From: Enterobacter cloacae
Lineage (GTDB): Bacteria; Pseudomonadota; Gammaproteobacteria; Enterobacterales; Enterobacteriaceae
Length of the DNA: 64,000 nucleotides
Assembly: GCA_014169315.1 (NCBI GenBank)
Contig: AP022133.1
Coordinates: 2,046,001-2,110,000, forward strand
Direction: 5' to 3'
Below, in pieces: positions 26,925 to 39,460 of this stretch (within the stretch, counting starts at the first letter, position 1; each line of letters starts with the position of its first letter). Under the pieces are notes generated by a model that had not been told where the DNA came from, did no database searches, and saw only the letters and a program-made list of their open reading frames with translations. Made by a program: the position numbers and the translations under genes.

Positions 26925-27983
26925 ATGTTGATTCAGGTAGGGGAACTGGCAAAACGTGCCGGGATCACCGTGCGAACGTTGCATCACTACGAGCAAACAG
27001 GGGTATTGCTCCCTTCGGCCAGAAGTGCGGCAGGTTACCGGCTCTATAATCTGGCGGATGTGCAGCGTCTGCTTATGATTCAGGCGCTGGCAAAAGCAGG
27101 GCTGGAACTTGCTGAAATCAGGGATTTTCTGGAGCAGGAGTCACTCCCGTTAGCCGGATTGCTCGATGCACAAATCAGCTTGCTGGAAAAGCAGTTGCGC
27201 AGCATTGACACGCTACGCGACAGACTTGTTGATTTACGTGCCGGGCTTTCCACCGGTGAGGCTCCCGATCTGGAATCCTGGCTACAGACTCTGGAGTTCA
27301 TGAATATGTACGATCGCTGGTTTAGTAAAGAGGAATTACAGCAGTTGCCATTTGCTGTGCAAAAAGATGCGCTGGCGGCCATCTGGTCAGGGCTGGTTAC
27401 GGAGGTGAAAACCCTGCAGGAACTGAGCGTTGAGGTTTCTGACCCGCGAGCGATGGATCTGGCTACGCGCTGGATGGTGCGTCTGGAGCAGGATACGGCA
27501 GGCAAGCCGGAATTTCTCACTCGTCTGAACGAGATGCACTGTGCTGAGCCCCAGATGCGGGAACAGACGGGGATCACCGCGGAGATGACCGATTACATTA
27601 CGCGGGCGTTTGCGGAATCAAAACTCATCATCTGGCAGAACTATCTGTCACCGGAGGAGATGGCCTTTACCCGGGCACACTATTTTGACCGCATGCTGGA
27701 GTGGCCGCCGCTGGTGGCGAAACTGCACCAGGCGCAGCGCGAAGATCTGGAACCAACGTCTGATGCAGCGCAACGTCTTGCTGAAAACTGGCTGGCATTG
27801 TTCCAGTCATATGCGGGAACGAACCCCGAAACACAGCAGAAATTTCGCATCGCCATGCAGCAGGAGCCACATCTGATGAAGGGAACGTGGATGACGCCTG
27901 CCGTGCTCGGGTGGCTACAGCAGGCGATAGGCGTGATGATGCAGAGACGTTTCTCTGCATCAGGCCAATCACAGGTCGGCTAA
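26925..27983 (+). CDS. MerR-family regulator with TipAS-like ligand domain
   Basis: 352 residues from the ATG at 26925, preceded by AAGGAG; an in-frame start 10 codons earlier lacks a site. Residues 1-70 are a MerR winged helix ([35 protein letters not shown]). A coiled coil spans about 75-115. The rest resembles TipAS-type antibiotic-recognition domains ([15 protein letters not shown]), here in a double-length version. Such proteins sense thiopeptide or other drugs and activate their own promoter; a TipA-like operator lies directly upstream. No cotranscribed target gene is seen; dauA converges from the other side. Confidence 0.85.
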   Translation: MLIQVGELAKRAGITVRTLHHYEQTGVLLPSARSAAGYRLYNLADVQRLLMIQALAKAGLELAEIRDFLEQESLPLAGLLDAQISLLEKQLRSIDTLRDRLVDLRAGLSTGEAPDLESWLQTLEFMNMYDRWFSKEELQQLPFAVQKDALAAIWSGLVTEVKTLQELSVEVSDPRAMDLATRWMVRLEQDTAGKPEFLTRLNEMHCAEPQMREQTGITAEMTDYITRAFAESKLIIWQNYLSPEEMAFTRAHYFDRMLEWPPLVAKLHQAQREDLEPTSDAAQRLAENWLALFQSYAGTNPETQQKFRIAMQQEPHLMKGTWMTPAVLGWLQQAIGVMMQRRFSASGQSQVG

Positions 27984-29648
27984 CGCGGCGTCGCGGTTCG
28001 GATAAAAGGTCAGGCGGCCAGGGATCGGCTGCACACCCGCGCGTGCCATCGTGCGCAGCGGCTGAAACTCCAGGTTACTCACCCGCAGCTCACAGCCTTC
28101 TGGCAGGCGCTTAACAAAGCGCTGGAAGGCATCCAGCCCGCCGGCATCCAGCACCGGTACTGCATCCCACTTCAGCACCACAATGCGTTTACCCGCGATA
28201 CGGGACTCCAGATCGCTAAACAGACCTTCGGCAGCAGCAAAGAACAGCGGGCCTATCACGCGCAGCACCAGCACATCGTCCGGCACCTCAACGTTAACCG
28301 GAGAAAGGCGAGTCATCTTTGCAATGCGGCGCATAAACAGCAGCGATGCCAGCACGATGCCTACGCTGATGGCGATAACCATGTCGAACAGGACGGTCAG
28401 CGACATACAGATGAGCATCACGATGATGTCGTCTTTCGGCGCGCGACGCAGAAGATTAACCACCTTATGCGCTTCACTCATGTTCCAGGCGACCATCAGC
28501 AGCAAAGCCGCCATTGCGGAGAGCGGGAGCCACGAGAGCAGAGGCGCAAGAATAAGCAGAGCAAGGATCACCAGTACGGAGTGGATCACCGCTGACACGG
28601 GGGACGTTGCCCCCGCACGCACGTTTGCCGCAGAACGGGCAATCGCCGCCGTTGCCGTGATGCCACCGAAGAACGGTGCAATGAGGTTACCTAAACCCTG
28701 GCCGACCAGTTCGCTGTTCGCTTTATGTTTGGTGCCGGTCATACCGTCCAGTACCACGGCGCAGAGCAGGGATTCAATCGCCCCCAGCATCGCCATAGAG
28801 AACGCGGCAGGAAGCAGGGCACGCAGTGAATCCCAGCTCAACGTAAAGCTGGAGCCGGGCATATCCCACGGCAGAACCAGCTGCGGCAACAGCTGTGGAA
28901 TGCCGCTGCCCTGTGATCCATCTGCCAGAATATAGTGGAACTGCGAGCCAATGGTGGCCACATGCCCGCCGAGTAAATTAACAATAGCCATCACCGCGCA
29001 GCCCAGCAGAAGTGCGGGCAGGTGACCTGGCAGGCGAATGCCTAAACGGGGCCAGACGATAAGCGTCCCCAGCGTAACAATACCGATGGCGGCATCGCCC
29101 AGGTTGGCGGTTGGCAGCGCCATAAACAGCGCCCCGACTTTTTGCAGGTAGTGTTCAGGGACGTGGGTTATCTGCAGGCCCAGGAAATCTTTGATTTGCA
29201 TCGTCCCGATGGTGATACCGATACCGGATGTGAACCCCAGCGTCACGGAAAGGGGGATATATTCAATCAACCGGCCAAAGCGGGCCAGACCGAACAAAAT
29301 TAAAAAGACGCCGGACATCAGCGTAGCAACCAGCAGGCCTGCCAGACCAAATTGCTGGGATACCGGATAGAGGATCACCACAAAGGCGGCCGTCGGGCCG
29401 GACACGCTGAAGCGAGAACCGCCCGTCAGCGCAATCACAATCCCGGCGACGGCCGAGGTATACAGGCCGTACTGCGGCGCAACGCCGCTGCCAATCGCCA
29501 GTGCCATCGCCAGCGGGATGGCGATAATACCGACGGTGATCCCGGCAATAAGGTCACGGACAAAACGTGACGAGGTGTATTTCTCTTTCCAGCAAGCGTC
29601 GATGAGGGCGCGAAAGGGCAGAACATGTGAGGAAGCTATATTTTTCAC
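27969..29648 (-). CDS. dauA: C4-dicarboxylic acid transporter DauA (SulP family)
   Basis: 559 residues, aligned end to end with E. coli DauA (YchM). The SulP membrane domain fills residues ~30-430 ([20 protein letters not shown] near the start, [15 protein letters not shown] after). The C-terminal STAS domain (~440-545) contains [19 protein letters not shown]. It takes up succinate and other C4-dicarboxylates aerobically at acidic pH. The gene ends with a 15-base overlap against the convergent MerR-family gene. It has its own leader after the prs terminator. Confidence 0.96.
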   Translation of the reverse strand: MKNIASSHVLPFRALIDACWKEKYTSSRFVRDLIAGITVGIIAIPLAMALAIGSGVAPQYGLYTSAVAGIVIALTGGSRFSVSGPTAAFVVILYPVSQQFGLAGLLVATLMSGVFLILFGLARFGRLIEYIPLSVTLGFTSGIGITIGTMQIKDFLGLQITHVPEHYLQKVGALFMALPTANLGDAAIGIVTLGTLIVWPRLGIRLPGHLPALLLGCAVMAIVNLLGGHVATIGSQFHYILADGSQGSGIPQLLPQLVLPWDMPGSSFTLSWDSLRALLPAAFSMAMLGAIESLLCAVVLDGMTGTKHKANSELVGQGLGNLIAPFFGGITATAAIARSAANVRAGATSPVSAVIHSVLVILALLILAPLLSWLPLSAMAALLLMVAWNMSEAHKVVNLLRRAPKDDIIVMLICMSLTVLFDMVIAISVGIVLASLLFMRRIAKMTRLSPVNVEVPDDVLVLRVIGPLFFAAAEGLFSDLESRIAGKRIVVLKWDAVPVLDAGGLDAFQRFVKRLPEGCELRVSNLEFQPLRTMARAGVQPIPGRLTFYPNRDAALADL

Positions 29649-29733
29649 AATTATCTATTATCCGTGTGCGCATCATCTGTCATGTGAATGGCAGGTGAAG
29701 GAGGCATTAGTCATACAAATAAATACCAGAGAC

Positions 29734-29760
29734 AAAAAAACCCGCCGCAGCGGGTTTTTT
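29734..29760. terminator. Terminator between prs and dauA
   Basis: CCCG(C)CG and CGGG arms flanked by seven A and six T form a strong hairpin directly downstream of prs on the minus strand. Confidence 0.88.
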
Positions 29761-29772
29761 GGCCGTGTTCGA

Positions 29773-30789
<1,017 letters not shown>

Positions 30790-30845
30790 CTATCCAGGCG
30801 GTGTATTAATGAGCGCGATGCAACGTCTGGAACAGGGTGACGTTG

Positions 30846-31715
30846 TCACCGAAACTCAGTCTGCGCCAGAATGGCGTGCTGTAGTGGGGAGGTGTTCATC
30901 CCGCGTGCTACAAAACCATGCAGCCAAACCGGCGCTTGCTCAAGCACCTGACGAGCGGCGGATTCGGTGTCAAATTCAGCAAAGACACAGGCCCCTGTAC
31001 CAGTCAGGCGCGACGGCGCGTATTCTAACAGCCAGGAAAGCACCGCATCAACCTCGCGAAAACGTTTTCTTGCGATATCCTCGCAATCGTTGCTGAATTC
31101 ACAATTTAATAACGTTTCTATTGACCGCACCGGAGTATTTCGTGGCAGGTCAGGATCTTTGAAGATAACCGGGGTTGGAATGCTGACACCCGGGTGGGCA
31201 ACCAGATACCATTTTTCCGGCGGTTCAACCGGGGAGAGGATTTCGCCAATCCCTTCCGCGAAAGCGGCATGGCCGCGCACAAACACCGGCACATCAGCAC
31301 CCAGCGTTAACCCTAAGGCCGCCAGCTCGTCTTTCGACAACCCGCAGCCCCAGAGATGGTTCAGTGCAACCAGCACGGTGGCCGCGTTCGACGAACCACC
31401 ACCCAGACCACCGCCCATCGGCAGACGCTTCTCAATGCGGATATCCGCGCCGCTCCCCGCAGGTAACCGACCCGTGTCGGCTGCCGCTTTCATCAGCAGT
31501 CGCGCGGCGCGAACGATCAGATTGTCTTCGTGCGCGACACCTTCAACGGGCGTCAGCAGGCAAATCTGGCCGTCATCGCGCAGCTCAATGGAGATGGTGT
31601 CGCCATAATCGACAAACTGAAATAGCGTCTGCAGGGTGTGGTAACCGTCAGCACGCTGCCCGGTGATGTATAAAAACAGGTTCAGTTTTGCAGGAGAGGG
31701 CCAGTGGGTCATCAT
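30846..31715 (-). CDS. ispE: 4-diphosphocytidyl-2-C-methyl-D-erythritol kinase
   Basis: 289 residues. The fourth step of the MEP isoprenoid pathway. The GHMP-kinase ATP loop reads [17 protein letters not shown], and the start has [14 protein letters not shown] with the catalytic Lys. The C-terminus differs from E. coli after [10 protein letters not shown] and is several residues longer ([10 protein letters not shown]). The ATG at 31715 overlaps the lolB stop (ATGA), giving a translationally coupled lolB-ispE unit ahead of prs; a second ATG follows at once. Confidence 0.96.
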   Translation of the reverse strand: MMTHWPSPAKLNLFLYITGQRADGYHTLQTLFQFVDYGDTISIELRDDGQICLLTPVEGVAHEDNLIVRAARLLMKAAADTGRLPAGSGADIRIEKRLPMGGGLGGGSSNAATVLVALNHLWGCGLSKDELAALGLTLGADVPVFVRGHAAFAEGIGEILSPVEPPEKWYLVAHPGVSIPTPVIFKDPDLPRNTPVRSIETLLNCEFSNDCEDIARKRFREVDAVLSWLLEYAPSRLTGTGACVFAEFDTESAARQVLEQAPVWLHGFVARGMNTSPLQHAILAQTEFR

Positions 31716-32323
31716 TTAACGATCCAGTTGTCCATTTTCAGCTTGATGCGCTGGCTGCCCTGCGTCAGCTCCATATTGGATGGCAGCGACGGTTTACTGT
31801 TGCTGTCATAGGCGTTGTACACCACTTTCCAGGTTTTGCCGTTCTGAGCGTAGTTCACCTGGCTCAGACGGTACTGATCGTCGAGGGTGTAGTCGGTCGC
31901 CTCACCCGGCAGGCCAAGGATCCACTGGCGCAAACTGTTCAGCGGGATTGGCATACCGGTCAGCTTGCCAATCATCTCTTCGGCATCGGTGGCCGTGTAG
32001 TGCTGACCTTTGTTATCGGTTACCTGCGCTTCACCTGGTTTGGCGACAAGCTCCAGCTCGGTGCTGCCCAGCGGGTTTAACAGCAGCAGACGGTAGTTGT
32101 CCTGACCCGTTTGCTGCCAGAAGAATCGCGCATACACTTTTTGCTCGTCAGACAGATAAGCAAAGGCACCACGGGTCTGATACTGACTTAAATTGCGCAC
32201 ATCTTGCTGGTGCTGACGCCACTGCGGCGAGTCAGGACTTTTACCTGGACCTTTGGGTGGGGTGATTGAACACGCGGTCAGAACCAGCGCCGCCAGAGGC
32301 AGCAGGCGAATCAGTCGGGTCAT
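31712..32323 (-). CDS. lolB: Outer-membrane lipoprotein receptor LolB
   Basis: 203 residues from the ATG at 32323. Signal peptide [16 protein letters not shown] with lipid-attached Cys18. The mature part is close to E. coli LolB ([28 protein letters not shown]). LolB accepts lipoproteins from LolA in the periplasm and inserts them in the outer membrane. It is divergent from hemA with about 200 bases between them, as in E. coli, and overlaps ispE. Confidence 0.96.
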   Translation of the reverse strand: MTRLIRLLPLAALVLTACSITPPKGPGKSPDSPQWRQHQQDVRNLSQYQTRGAFAYLSDEQKVYARFFWQQTGQDNYRLLLLNPLGSTELELVAKPGEAQVTDNKGQHYTATDAEEMIGKLTGMPIPLNSLRQWILGLPGEATDYTLDDQYRLSQVNYAQNGKTWKVVYNAYDSNSKPSLPSNMELTQGSQRIKLKMDNWIVK

Positions 32324-32524
32324 AATGATGACAAATCCTTGAGATACGTTGCAGTTATAACTGTTAATGCTAGCGTTGAAGGGTGCCACCGTCTACGTTC
32401 AAATTATCTCAAAGCGTTGTATAACCTATTACTCCGAAAGGGTGCAGTCTCTTTTATTGATCTCGCGCATCCTGTATGATGCATCTTGCTAACCTTATTA
32501 ACGCTGGTACTACTCCCGCTCAAC

Positions 32525-33781
32525 ATGACCCTATTAGCACTCGGTATTAACCACAAAACAGCCCCGGTTTCGCTGCGAGAACGCGTAACGTTTTCGCCGG
32601 ATACGCTCGACCTGGCGCTGGATAGCCTGCTTGCACAGCCGATGGTGCAGGGCGGCGTGGTACTCTCGACGTGCAACCGTACCGAGCTTTACTTAAGCGT
32701 GGAAGAGCAGGACAACCTGCATGAAGCGCTTATCCGCTGGTTATGTGACTACCACAATCTCAATGAAGAAGAGCTGCGCACCAGTCTGTACTGGCATCAG
32801 GACAACGATGCTGTCAGCCATCTGATGCGGGTGGCCAGCGGGCTGGATTCACTGGTGCTGGGCGAACCACAAATTCTCGGTCAGGTGAAGAAGGCGTTTG
32901 CAGATTCACAAAAAGGACACCTGAAAGCCAGCGAACTGGAGCGTATGTTCCAGAAGTCTTTCTCTGTGGCAAAGCGTGTGCGAACCGAAACCGACATTGG
33001 TGCCAGTGCGGTTTCTGTTGCTTTCGCGGCCTGTACCCTCGCGCGTCAAATCTTTGAATCCTTGTCGACTGTCACCGTGTTGCTGGTTGGCGCAGGCGAA
33101 ACCATCGAGCTTGTGGCGCGCCATCTGCGCGAGCACAAGGTGAAAAAGATGATTATCGCTAACCGTACCCGCGAACGTGCGCAGGTGCTGGCGGACGAAG
33201 TGGGCGCAGAGGTGGTTGCGCTGAGCGACATCGATGAACGCCTGAAAGAGGCGGATATTATTATCAGTTCTACTGCCAGCCCGCTGCCCATAATTGGCAA
33301 AGGGATGGTGGAACGAGCGCTGAAGTCCCGTCGTAATCAGCCGATGCTGCTGGTGGATATCGCCGTCCCGCGTGATGTCGAGCCTGAAGTCGGCAAACTG
33401 GCTAACGCCTATCTTTACAGCGTGGATGACCTGCAAAGCATCATTTCGCACAACCTTGCCCAGCGTAAAGCGGCGGCGGTTCAGGCGGAAACCATCGTTG
33501 AGCAGGAAACCAGCGAATTTATGGCCTGGCTGCGCGCGCAAAGCGTCAGCGAGACTATCCGCGATTACCGCGGGCAGGCGGAACAGGTGCGTGATGACCT
33601 GACTGCCAAAGCGCTGGCGGCCCTTGAACAGGGCGGCGACGCACAAGCCATTCTGCAGGATCTGGCCTGGAAACTGACCAATCGCCTGATCCATGCACCA
33701 ACCAAATCTCTCCAGCAGGCTGCCCGGGACGGGGACGATGAACGCCTGACTATTCTGCGCAACAGCCTCGGGCTGGAATAG
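32525..33781 (+). CDS. hemA: Glutamyl-tRNA reductase
   Basis: 418 residues from the ATG at 32525 ([21 protein letters not shown]), identical in start and length to E. coli HemA; a longer frame from 32486 is rejected. First committed enzyme of haem synthesis, making glutamate-1-semialdehyde from Glu-tRNA. The catalytic Cys lies in STCNRTELY, the NADPH fold has [11 protein letters not shown], and the C-terminus is the dimerisation helix. Head of the hemA-prfA-prmC-sirB2-sirB1-kdsA run. Confidence 0.97.
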   Translation: MTLLALGINHKTAPVSLRERVTFSPDTLDLALDSLLAQPMVQGGVVLSTCNRTELYLSVEEQDNLHEALIRWLCDYHNLNEEELRTSLYWHQDNDAVSHLMRVASGLDSLVLGEPQILGQVKKAFADSQKGHLKASELERMFQKSFSVAKRVRTETDIGASAVSVAFAACTLARQIFESLSTVTVLLVGAGETIELVARHLREHKVKKMIIANRTRERAQVLADEVGAEVVALSDIDERLKEADIIISSTASPLPIIGKGMVERALKSRRNQPMLLVDIAVPRDVEPEVGKLANAYLYSVDDLQSIISHNLAQRKAAAVQAETIVEQETSEFMAWLRAQSVSETIRDYRGQAEQVRDDLTAKALAALEQGGDAQAILQDLAWKLTNRLIHAPTKSLQQAARDGDDERLTILRNSLGLE

Positions 33782-33822
33782 CGCGCTATACCCATTTTCT
33801 ATTACAAGGTGCATTTACGCCT

Positions 33823-34905
33823 ATGAAGCCTTCTATCGTCGCCAAACTGGAAGCTCTGCATGAGCGCCATGAAGAAGTACAGGCGCTGCTCGGTGATGCC
33901 GGGACTATTGCAGACCAGGAACGTTTTCGCGCACTGTCGCGTGAGTACGCGCAGTTAAGTGATGTTGCAAAATGCTTTACCGACTGGCGACAGGTCCAGG
34001 AAGATATTGAAACCGCGCAGATGATGCTCGACGACCCTGAAATGCGTGAAATGGCGCAGGAAGAGCTGCTGGACGCGAAAACGCGTTCAGAAGAGATGGA
34101 GCAACAGCTCCAGGTGCTCCTGCTGCCAAAAGATCCGGACGATGAACGTAACGCCTTCGTGGAAGTCCGCGCCGGTACCGGCGGTGACGAAGCGGCGCTG
34201 TTTGCGGGTGATCTGTTCCGCATGTACAGCCGTTACGCGGAAGCGCGTCGCTGGCGCGTGGAAATCATGAGTGCCAACGAAGGCGAGCATGGCGGTTTCA
34301 AAGAGGTGATTGCCAAGATCAGCGGCGACGGCGTGTACGGCCGTCTGAAGTTTGAATCCGGTGGTCACCGCGTACAGCGCGTTCCGGCTACCGAATCACA
34401 GGGACGTATCCACACTTCCGCCTGTACGGTGGCGGTCATGCCTGAGCTGCCGGAAGCGGAACTGCCGGACATCAATCCGGCGGATCTGCGCATTGACACC
34501 TTCCGTTCCTCAGGGGCGGGTGGTCAGCACGTTAACACCACCGACTCCGCAATCCGTATTACCCACCTGCCAACCGGCATCGTGGTTGAGTGCCAGGATG
34601 AACGTTCCCAGCACAAAAACAAAGCTAAAGCCCTCTCCGTGCTCGGGGCGCGTATTCGTGCCGCCGAAGTGGCAAAACGCCAGCAGGCGGAAGCGTCTAC
34701 CCGTCGTAACCTGCTGGGCAGTGGCGATCGTAGCGATCGTAACCGCACCTATAACTTCCCGCAGGGGCGCGTGACCGACCACCGCATCAACCTGACGTTA
34801 TACCGTCTGGATGAAACGATGGAAGGTAAACTCGATATGCTGATTGAGCCTATCGTGCAGGAATATCAGGCCGACCAGCTGGCGGCATTGTCCGAGCAGG
34901 AATAA
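33823..34905 (+). CDS. prfA: Peptide chain release factor 1
   Basis: 360 residues. Recognises UAA and UAG and triggers peptide release. The GGQ loop is visible in [15 protein letters not shown]; its Gln is the methylation target of PrmC, encoded next. The stop-codon reading PxT-type motif region is present ([14 protein letters not shown]). It starts 41 bases after hemA and its stop overlaps the prmC start by one base (TAATG). Confidence 0.97.
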   Translation: MKPSIVAKLEALHERHEEVQALLGDAGTIADQERFRALSREYAQLSDVAKCFTDWRQVQEDIETAQMMLDDPEMREMAQEELLDAKTRSEEMEQQLQVLLLPKDPDDERNAFVEVRAGTGGDEAALFAGDLFRMYSRYAEARRWRVEIMSANEGEHGGFKEVIAKISGDGVYGRLKFESGGHRVQRVPATESQGRIHTSACTVAVMPELPEAELPDINPADLRIDTFRSSGAGGQHVNTTDSAIRITHLPTGIVVECQDERSQHKNKAKALSVLGARIRAAEVAKRQQAEASTRRNLLGSGDRSDRNRTYNFPQGRVTDHRINLTLYRLDETMEGKLDMLIEPIVQEYQADQLAALSEQE

Positions 34906-35735
34906 TGGATTTTCAACACTGGTTACGCCATGCCGCCAGTGCGCTTTCTGAAAGTGAAAGCCCTAAACGCGACGCTGAAATTTTGCTGGAGTATGTGACG
35001 GGGAAAACCCGTACTTACCTGCTTGCCTTCGGCGAGACGGTGCTGACTGCTGAACAGGAAACACAACTTACCGCGCTGCTTGCCCGGCGTAAAACCGGTG
35101 AGCCGGTGGCGCATCTGGTTGGTGAGCGCGAATTCTGGTCATTGCCGCTGTTTGTCTCACCCGCCACCCTGATCCCCCGGCCGGACACCGAGTGTCTGGT
35201 GGAGCAGGCGCTGGCGCGTTTACCGGCAAACCACTGTCGTATTCTCGATCTCGGTACCGGTACTGGCGCGATTGCGCTGGCGCTTGCCAGCGAACGCCCG
35301 GACTGCGACGTGACGGCGGTTGACGTGATGCCTGACGCAGTGGCACTGGCACAGCGAAATGTCGAACATCTCGGATTCCGCAATGTGACGGTGCTGCAAA
35401 GCAGCTGGTTCAGCGCACTTGAGAACCGCGCGTTTGAGATGATTGTCAGTAATCCTCCCTACATTGACGAACACGACCCGCACCTCGCGCAGGGAGATGT
35501 TCGCTTTGAGCCGCTGACGGCACTGGTTGCGGCCAACGAAGGTTTAGCCGATCTTGATCACATTGTGACAACGTCACGACAACATTTGCTTCCCGGTGGC
35601 TGGCTGCTGGTGGAACATGGCTGGACGCAAGGAGAAGCTGTCCGTGCTCTGTTTACGCAAGCAGGGTACGCCGCGGTAGAAACCTGCCGCGATTACGGCG
35701 GCAATGACCGTCTGACGCTGGGGCAGTGGTCATGA
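34905..35735 (+). CDS. prmC: Release factor glutamine methyltransferase
   Basis: 276 residues. Methylates the Gln of the GGQ loop of RF1 and RF2 using SAM. Motifs: IPRPDTECLVE (N-terminal/linker), LDLGTGTGAIALALASE (SAM loop) and SNPPYIDEHDP (catalytic NPPY). Its start overlaps the prfA stop by one base and its stop overlaps the sirB2 start (ATGA), so the three are translationally coupled. Confidence 0.97.
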   Translation: MDFQHWLRHAASALSESESPKRDAEILLEYVTGKTRTYLLAFGETVLTAEQETQLTALLARRKTGEPVAHLVGEREFWSLPLFVSPATLIPRPDTECLVEQALARLPANHCRILDLGTGTGAIALALASERPDCDVTAVDVMPDAVALAQRNVEHLGFRNVTVLQSSWFSALENRAFEMIVSNPPYIDEHDPHLAQGDVRFEPLTALVAANEGLADLDHIVTTSRQHLLPGGWLLVEHGWTQGEAVRALFTQAGYAAVETCRDYGGNDRLTLGQWS

Positions 35736-36124
35736 GTCTGTTTACCGTGCTGATAACTGTTCACCTGCTCGCCGTTGCGATGACCATCGGTTTTTTCATC
35801 GTGCGGTACTGGTGGCGCTACAGCAATAATCCACTGATTGACCTCCGCTGGGTGCGAATTGCACCACACTGTATCGACACGGTGCTGTTTCTCTCTGGAG
35901 CCGGGTTAATGTGGAAGACGGGCTATCTGCCTTTTACTGATAAAGGTACATGGCTGACTGAAAAGCTGTTTGGCGTTATCATCTACATCGTTTTGGGTTT
36001 TATCGCGCTTGGGCGTCGTCGTCCGCGCAGCCAGCAGACCGGGTTTATTGCCTTTCTGCTGGGTCTGGTGGTGCTGTACATCATCATTAAACTCGCCACC
36101 ACAAGAATACCGTTACTGGGGTAA
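35732..36124 (+). CDS. sirB2: SirB2-family inner-membrane protein
   Basis: 130 residues from the ATG at 35732 (MSLFTVLITVHLLAVAM), overlapping the prmC stop; an in-frame GTG two codons earlier is less likely. About four transmembrane helices. Same place and size as E. coli YchQ (SirB2), whose biochemical role is unknown. Confidence 0.9.
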   Translation: MSLFTVLITVHLLAVAMTIGFFIVRYWWRYSNNPLIDLRWVRIAPHCIDTVLFLSGAGLMWKTGYLPFTDKGTWLTEKLFGVIIYIVLGFIALGRRRPRSQQTGFIAFLLGLVVLYIIIKLATTRIPLLG

Positions 36125-36127
36125 GTC

Positions 36128-36937
36128 ATGAAGTCCTTAGCCGATTTCGAATTTAACAAAGTGCCGCTCTGCGATGGAATGATCCTGATTTCGGAGATGA
36201 TCCGCGACGATTTTACGTCGCAGTACGTCTACGCGGAGCTGGAAAATCTGGTCAGTCTGGCGCGTGAAGAGATCAATCAGGCGCGCCCGCAGGACTGGCA
36301 ATTAGAGAAGCTTATTGAGCTTTTCTACGGCGAATGGGGTTTCTGCGACACGCGTGGCGTGTATCGCCTGTCTGACGCATTATGGCTGGACCAGGTCTTA
36401 AAAAATCGTCAGGGCAGCGCTGTGGCGCTGGGTTCTATTTTGCTGTGGGTCGCACACCGTCTGGATATCCCGCTGGTGCCGGTCATCTTCCCGACGCAGA
36501 TGATCCTGCGGGCGGAGTGGCTGGACGGCGAGATGTGGTTAATCAATCCATTTAATGGCGACACGCTGGATGAACATACGCTGGACGTGTGGCTGAAAGG
36601 TAATATCAGCCCGGTGGCCGAACTCTTCAACGAAGATCTCGACGAAGCCGATAACTCAGAGGTTATCCGCAAGCTGCTGGATACGCTGAAGTCTGCGCTG
36701 ATGGAAGAGCGGCAGATGGAGCTGGCGCTGCGTGCCAGTGAAGTGCTGCTGCAGTTTAATCCGGAAGATCCGTACGAAATCCGCGATCGTGGCCTTATCT
36801 ATGCCCAGCTCGACTGTGAGCATGTGGCGCTGAATGATTTGAGCTATTTTGTGGAGCAATGCCCGGAAGACCCGATCAGCGAAATGATCCGCGCGCAGAT
36901 CAACGCGATCTCGCACAAACAAATTACACTGCATTAA
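36128..36937 (+). CDS. sirB1: SirB1-family protein (transglutaminase-like, TPR)
   Basis: 269 residues, close to E. coli SirB1 (YchA). The N-terminal half has a transglutaminase-like fold pattern (GFCDTRGVYRLSDALWLDQV, RQGSAVALGSILLWVAHRLD) without an obvious catalytic Cys. The C-terminal part has TPR-like repeats (ALRASEVLLQFNPEDPYEIR). The name comes from Salmonella regulators of invasion, but its direct function is unknown. It lies 3 bases after sirB2. Confidence 0.93.
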   Translation: MKSLADFEFNKVPLCDGMILISEMIRDDFTSQYVYAELENLVSLAREEINQARPQDWQLEKLIELFYGEWGFCDTRGVYRLSDALWLDQVLKNRQGSAVALGSILLWVAHRLDIPLVPVIFPTQMILRAEWLDGEMWLINPFNGDTLDEHTLDVWLKGNISPVAELFNEDLDEADNSEVIRKLLDTLKSALMEERQMELALRASEVLLQFNPEDPYEIRDRGLIYAQLDCEHVALNDLSYFVEQCPEDPISEMIRAQINAISHKQITLH

Positions 36938-36964
36938 TATTAATTCCGATTCACACCTGAATAA

Positions 36965-37828
<864 letters not shown>

Positions 37829-37829
37829 T

Positions 37830-37857
37830 AAAAAAACCCGCTTCGGCGGGTTTTTTT
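37830..37857 (+). terminator. Rho-independent terminator after kdsA
   Basis: AAAAAACCCGC, TTCG tetraloop, GCGGGTTTTTTT: a textbook terminator directly after the kdsA stop. Confidence 0.95.
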
Positions 37858-37860
37858 ATG

Positions 37861-38345
37861 TTTTCTCCCTCTCCCACAGGGCTGAGGGTTCCCCACAAAT
37901 GAATGCGGGCAGTGCACCATTCCCTCGCCCCTCTGGGGAGAGGGTTAGGGTGAGGGGAATATACGGCAGTGGTGGTGATTCCGTTCACTTTATGTCGATT
38001 GCTACTCTGTAACGACAATACCCGTGAACGTGCCAGGGTGGCTCAGTCGCCACCACCCTGGCAACCCGGGCTCCCGGCGGTAAATCGCCGCTTCGCGGTA
38101 CCTTCGGCTTATTCCTTTCGGCTTATCGGGTACGGGCGGAGGAAACATCCCTGTAAAGCCCGCCCTCTCGGCGCATCCATGCGCCTCGCCCCGGCCTGCA
38201 GGAAGCGCCTCAGCGATTTACAGCCGGACCAGGCATCGCTGTAAGTCATTTATTCCGCATAAAAAATCGTCATCGCTTCGGATAATAAATTTACTGGGGA
38301 ACCCTTCACCCCACAGGGAGAGAGTTGGGGTGAGGGCATCAGGCC
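37861..38345. repeat. Intergenic repeat-rich region between kdsA and chaA
   Basis: No gene is convincing here. Two copies of a CCCTC/GAGGG palindromic element (about 37915-37962 and 38295-38342) share GGGAGAGGGTTAGGGTGAGG-like sequence. Between them, 38031-38063 is a hairpin with perfect arms TGCCAGGGTGG and CCACCCTGGCA, and 38210-38245 contains CAGCGAT/ATCGCTG arms. These look like interspersed palindromic (REP/BIME-type) elements. In E. coli the same kdsA-chaA gap holds the ldrABC/rdl repeats; I find no ldr-like peptide here. Confidence 0.6.
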
Positions 38346-38359
38346 GCAGCGGATGAAAA

Positions 38360-39460
38360 CTACGCAAATATCGTCATCAGATACGCCACAAACAGCGCCA
38401 TATGTGCCGCACCGTTCAGCACGTTTGTGCGTCCGGTTGAGAAAGAGATATGGCACAGCACCAGCGACGCTACCATCACAATCATCTCCGGCGCGCCCAG
38501 CGCAAACTGCAACTCATTTCCGGTCATAAAGGCAATCAGCGTCACCACCGGAACGGTGAGTGAGATAGTCGCCAGCACGGAGCCGAAGAACAGGTTCATT
38601 GCACGCTGCACCTGATTGCTCAGCACCGCCTTCAGCGCCCCCAGCCCTTCAGGGGAGAGAATGAGCAGCGCCACCAGGAAACCGGTAAACGCCACCGGAG
38701 CATTCAGCTCAGTTAGCAGTGTCTCCAGCGGGTTCGCGTTCATCTTGGTCACGGCGATAACCGCAATCAGATGCACAAGGAGCCAAACGGTGTGCCATAG
38801 GCTGCTGTGGGCGGACGGCTTACCGTGGTGCGGATCGTCGTCGTCGCTATCATCTTCATGCTCGTATACAAACAGGCTCTGGTGCGTTTTGGTCTGAATA
38901 AGCAGGAATACGCCATACATAGCCGCAGAAATCAGCGCCACCAGTAAGGCCTGCCCGGTAGTGAAGTTCGCGCCAGGCAGTGCCATCGGGAAGACCAGCA
39001 CGATAATGGCCAGCGGGAACAGGGCGATAAGATACTGTTTAATGCCAAACAGGTTCATATATTGGGTGGCAAATTTACGGCCACCTAATAACAGAGAGAA
39101 ACCCACCAGACCGCCCGTTACAATCATAATGATGGAATAGAGCGTGTCGCGCATTAGCGTGGGGGCAGCATCCCCGGTTGCCATTAGCGCGGAAATCAGG
39201 CTGACTTCGAGAATAACAACGGAAAGACTTAAAATTAATGAGCCATATGGCTCGCCCAGACGGTGGGCTAAGACGTCGGCATGGCGTACCACGCTAAAGG
39301 CACTGCTTAAGATCCCCACCAACGCGAGAATATTGATACCAACCACCACTGGCAGTGACTGACTGCTTCCCCAGAAGAGCAGCACCGCCAGCGCCAGAAC
39401 CGGGAAAATGAGAGACGTCTCCTTGTGGCGGGTCTTTACCGCCTCGTGTGTTGCTGTCAT
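38360..39460 (-). CDS. chaA: Ca2+(Na+,K+)/H+ antiporter ChaA
   Basis: 366 residues from the ATG at 39460 (MTATHEAVKTRHKETSLIFP), with GGAG 5 bases before it, equal to E. coli ChaA in length. About eleven membrane helices with the CaCA-family repeats (GEPYGSLILSLSVVILEVSL and LSPEGLGALKAVLSNQ). A cytoplasmic acidic-His loop lies between the halves (HEDDSDDDDPHHGK). It exports Ca2+, Na+ or K+ at alkaline pH. Confidence 0.96.
   Translation of the reverse strand: MTATHEAVKTRHKETSLIFPVLALAVLLFWGSSQSLPVVVGINILALVGILSSAFSVVRHADVLAHRLGEPYGSLILSLSVVILEVSLISALMATGDAAPTLMRDTLYSIIMIVTGGLVGFSLLLGGRKFATQYMNLFGIKQYLIALFPLAIIVLVFPMALPGANFTTGQALLVALISAAMYGVFLLIQTKTHQSLFVYEHEDDSDDDDPHHGKPSAHSSLWHTVWLLVHLIAVIAVTKMNANPLETLLTELNAPVAFTGFLVALLILSPEGLGALKAVLSNQVQRAMNLFFGSVLATISLTVPVVTLIAFMTGNELQFALGAPEMIVMVASLVLCHISFSTGRTNVLNGAAHMALFVAYLMTIFA

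Noticed and set aside
37861..38345. CRISPR-like array between kdsA and chaA
   Set aside because: The repeats are palindromic, irregularly spaced and only two copies; there are no spacers and no cas genes.
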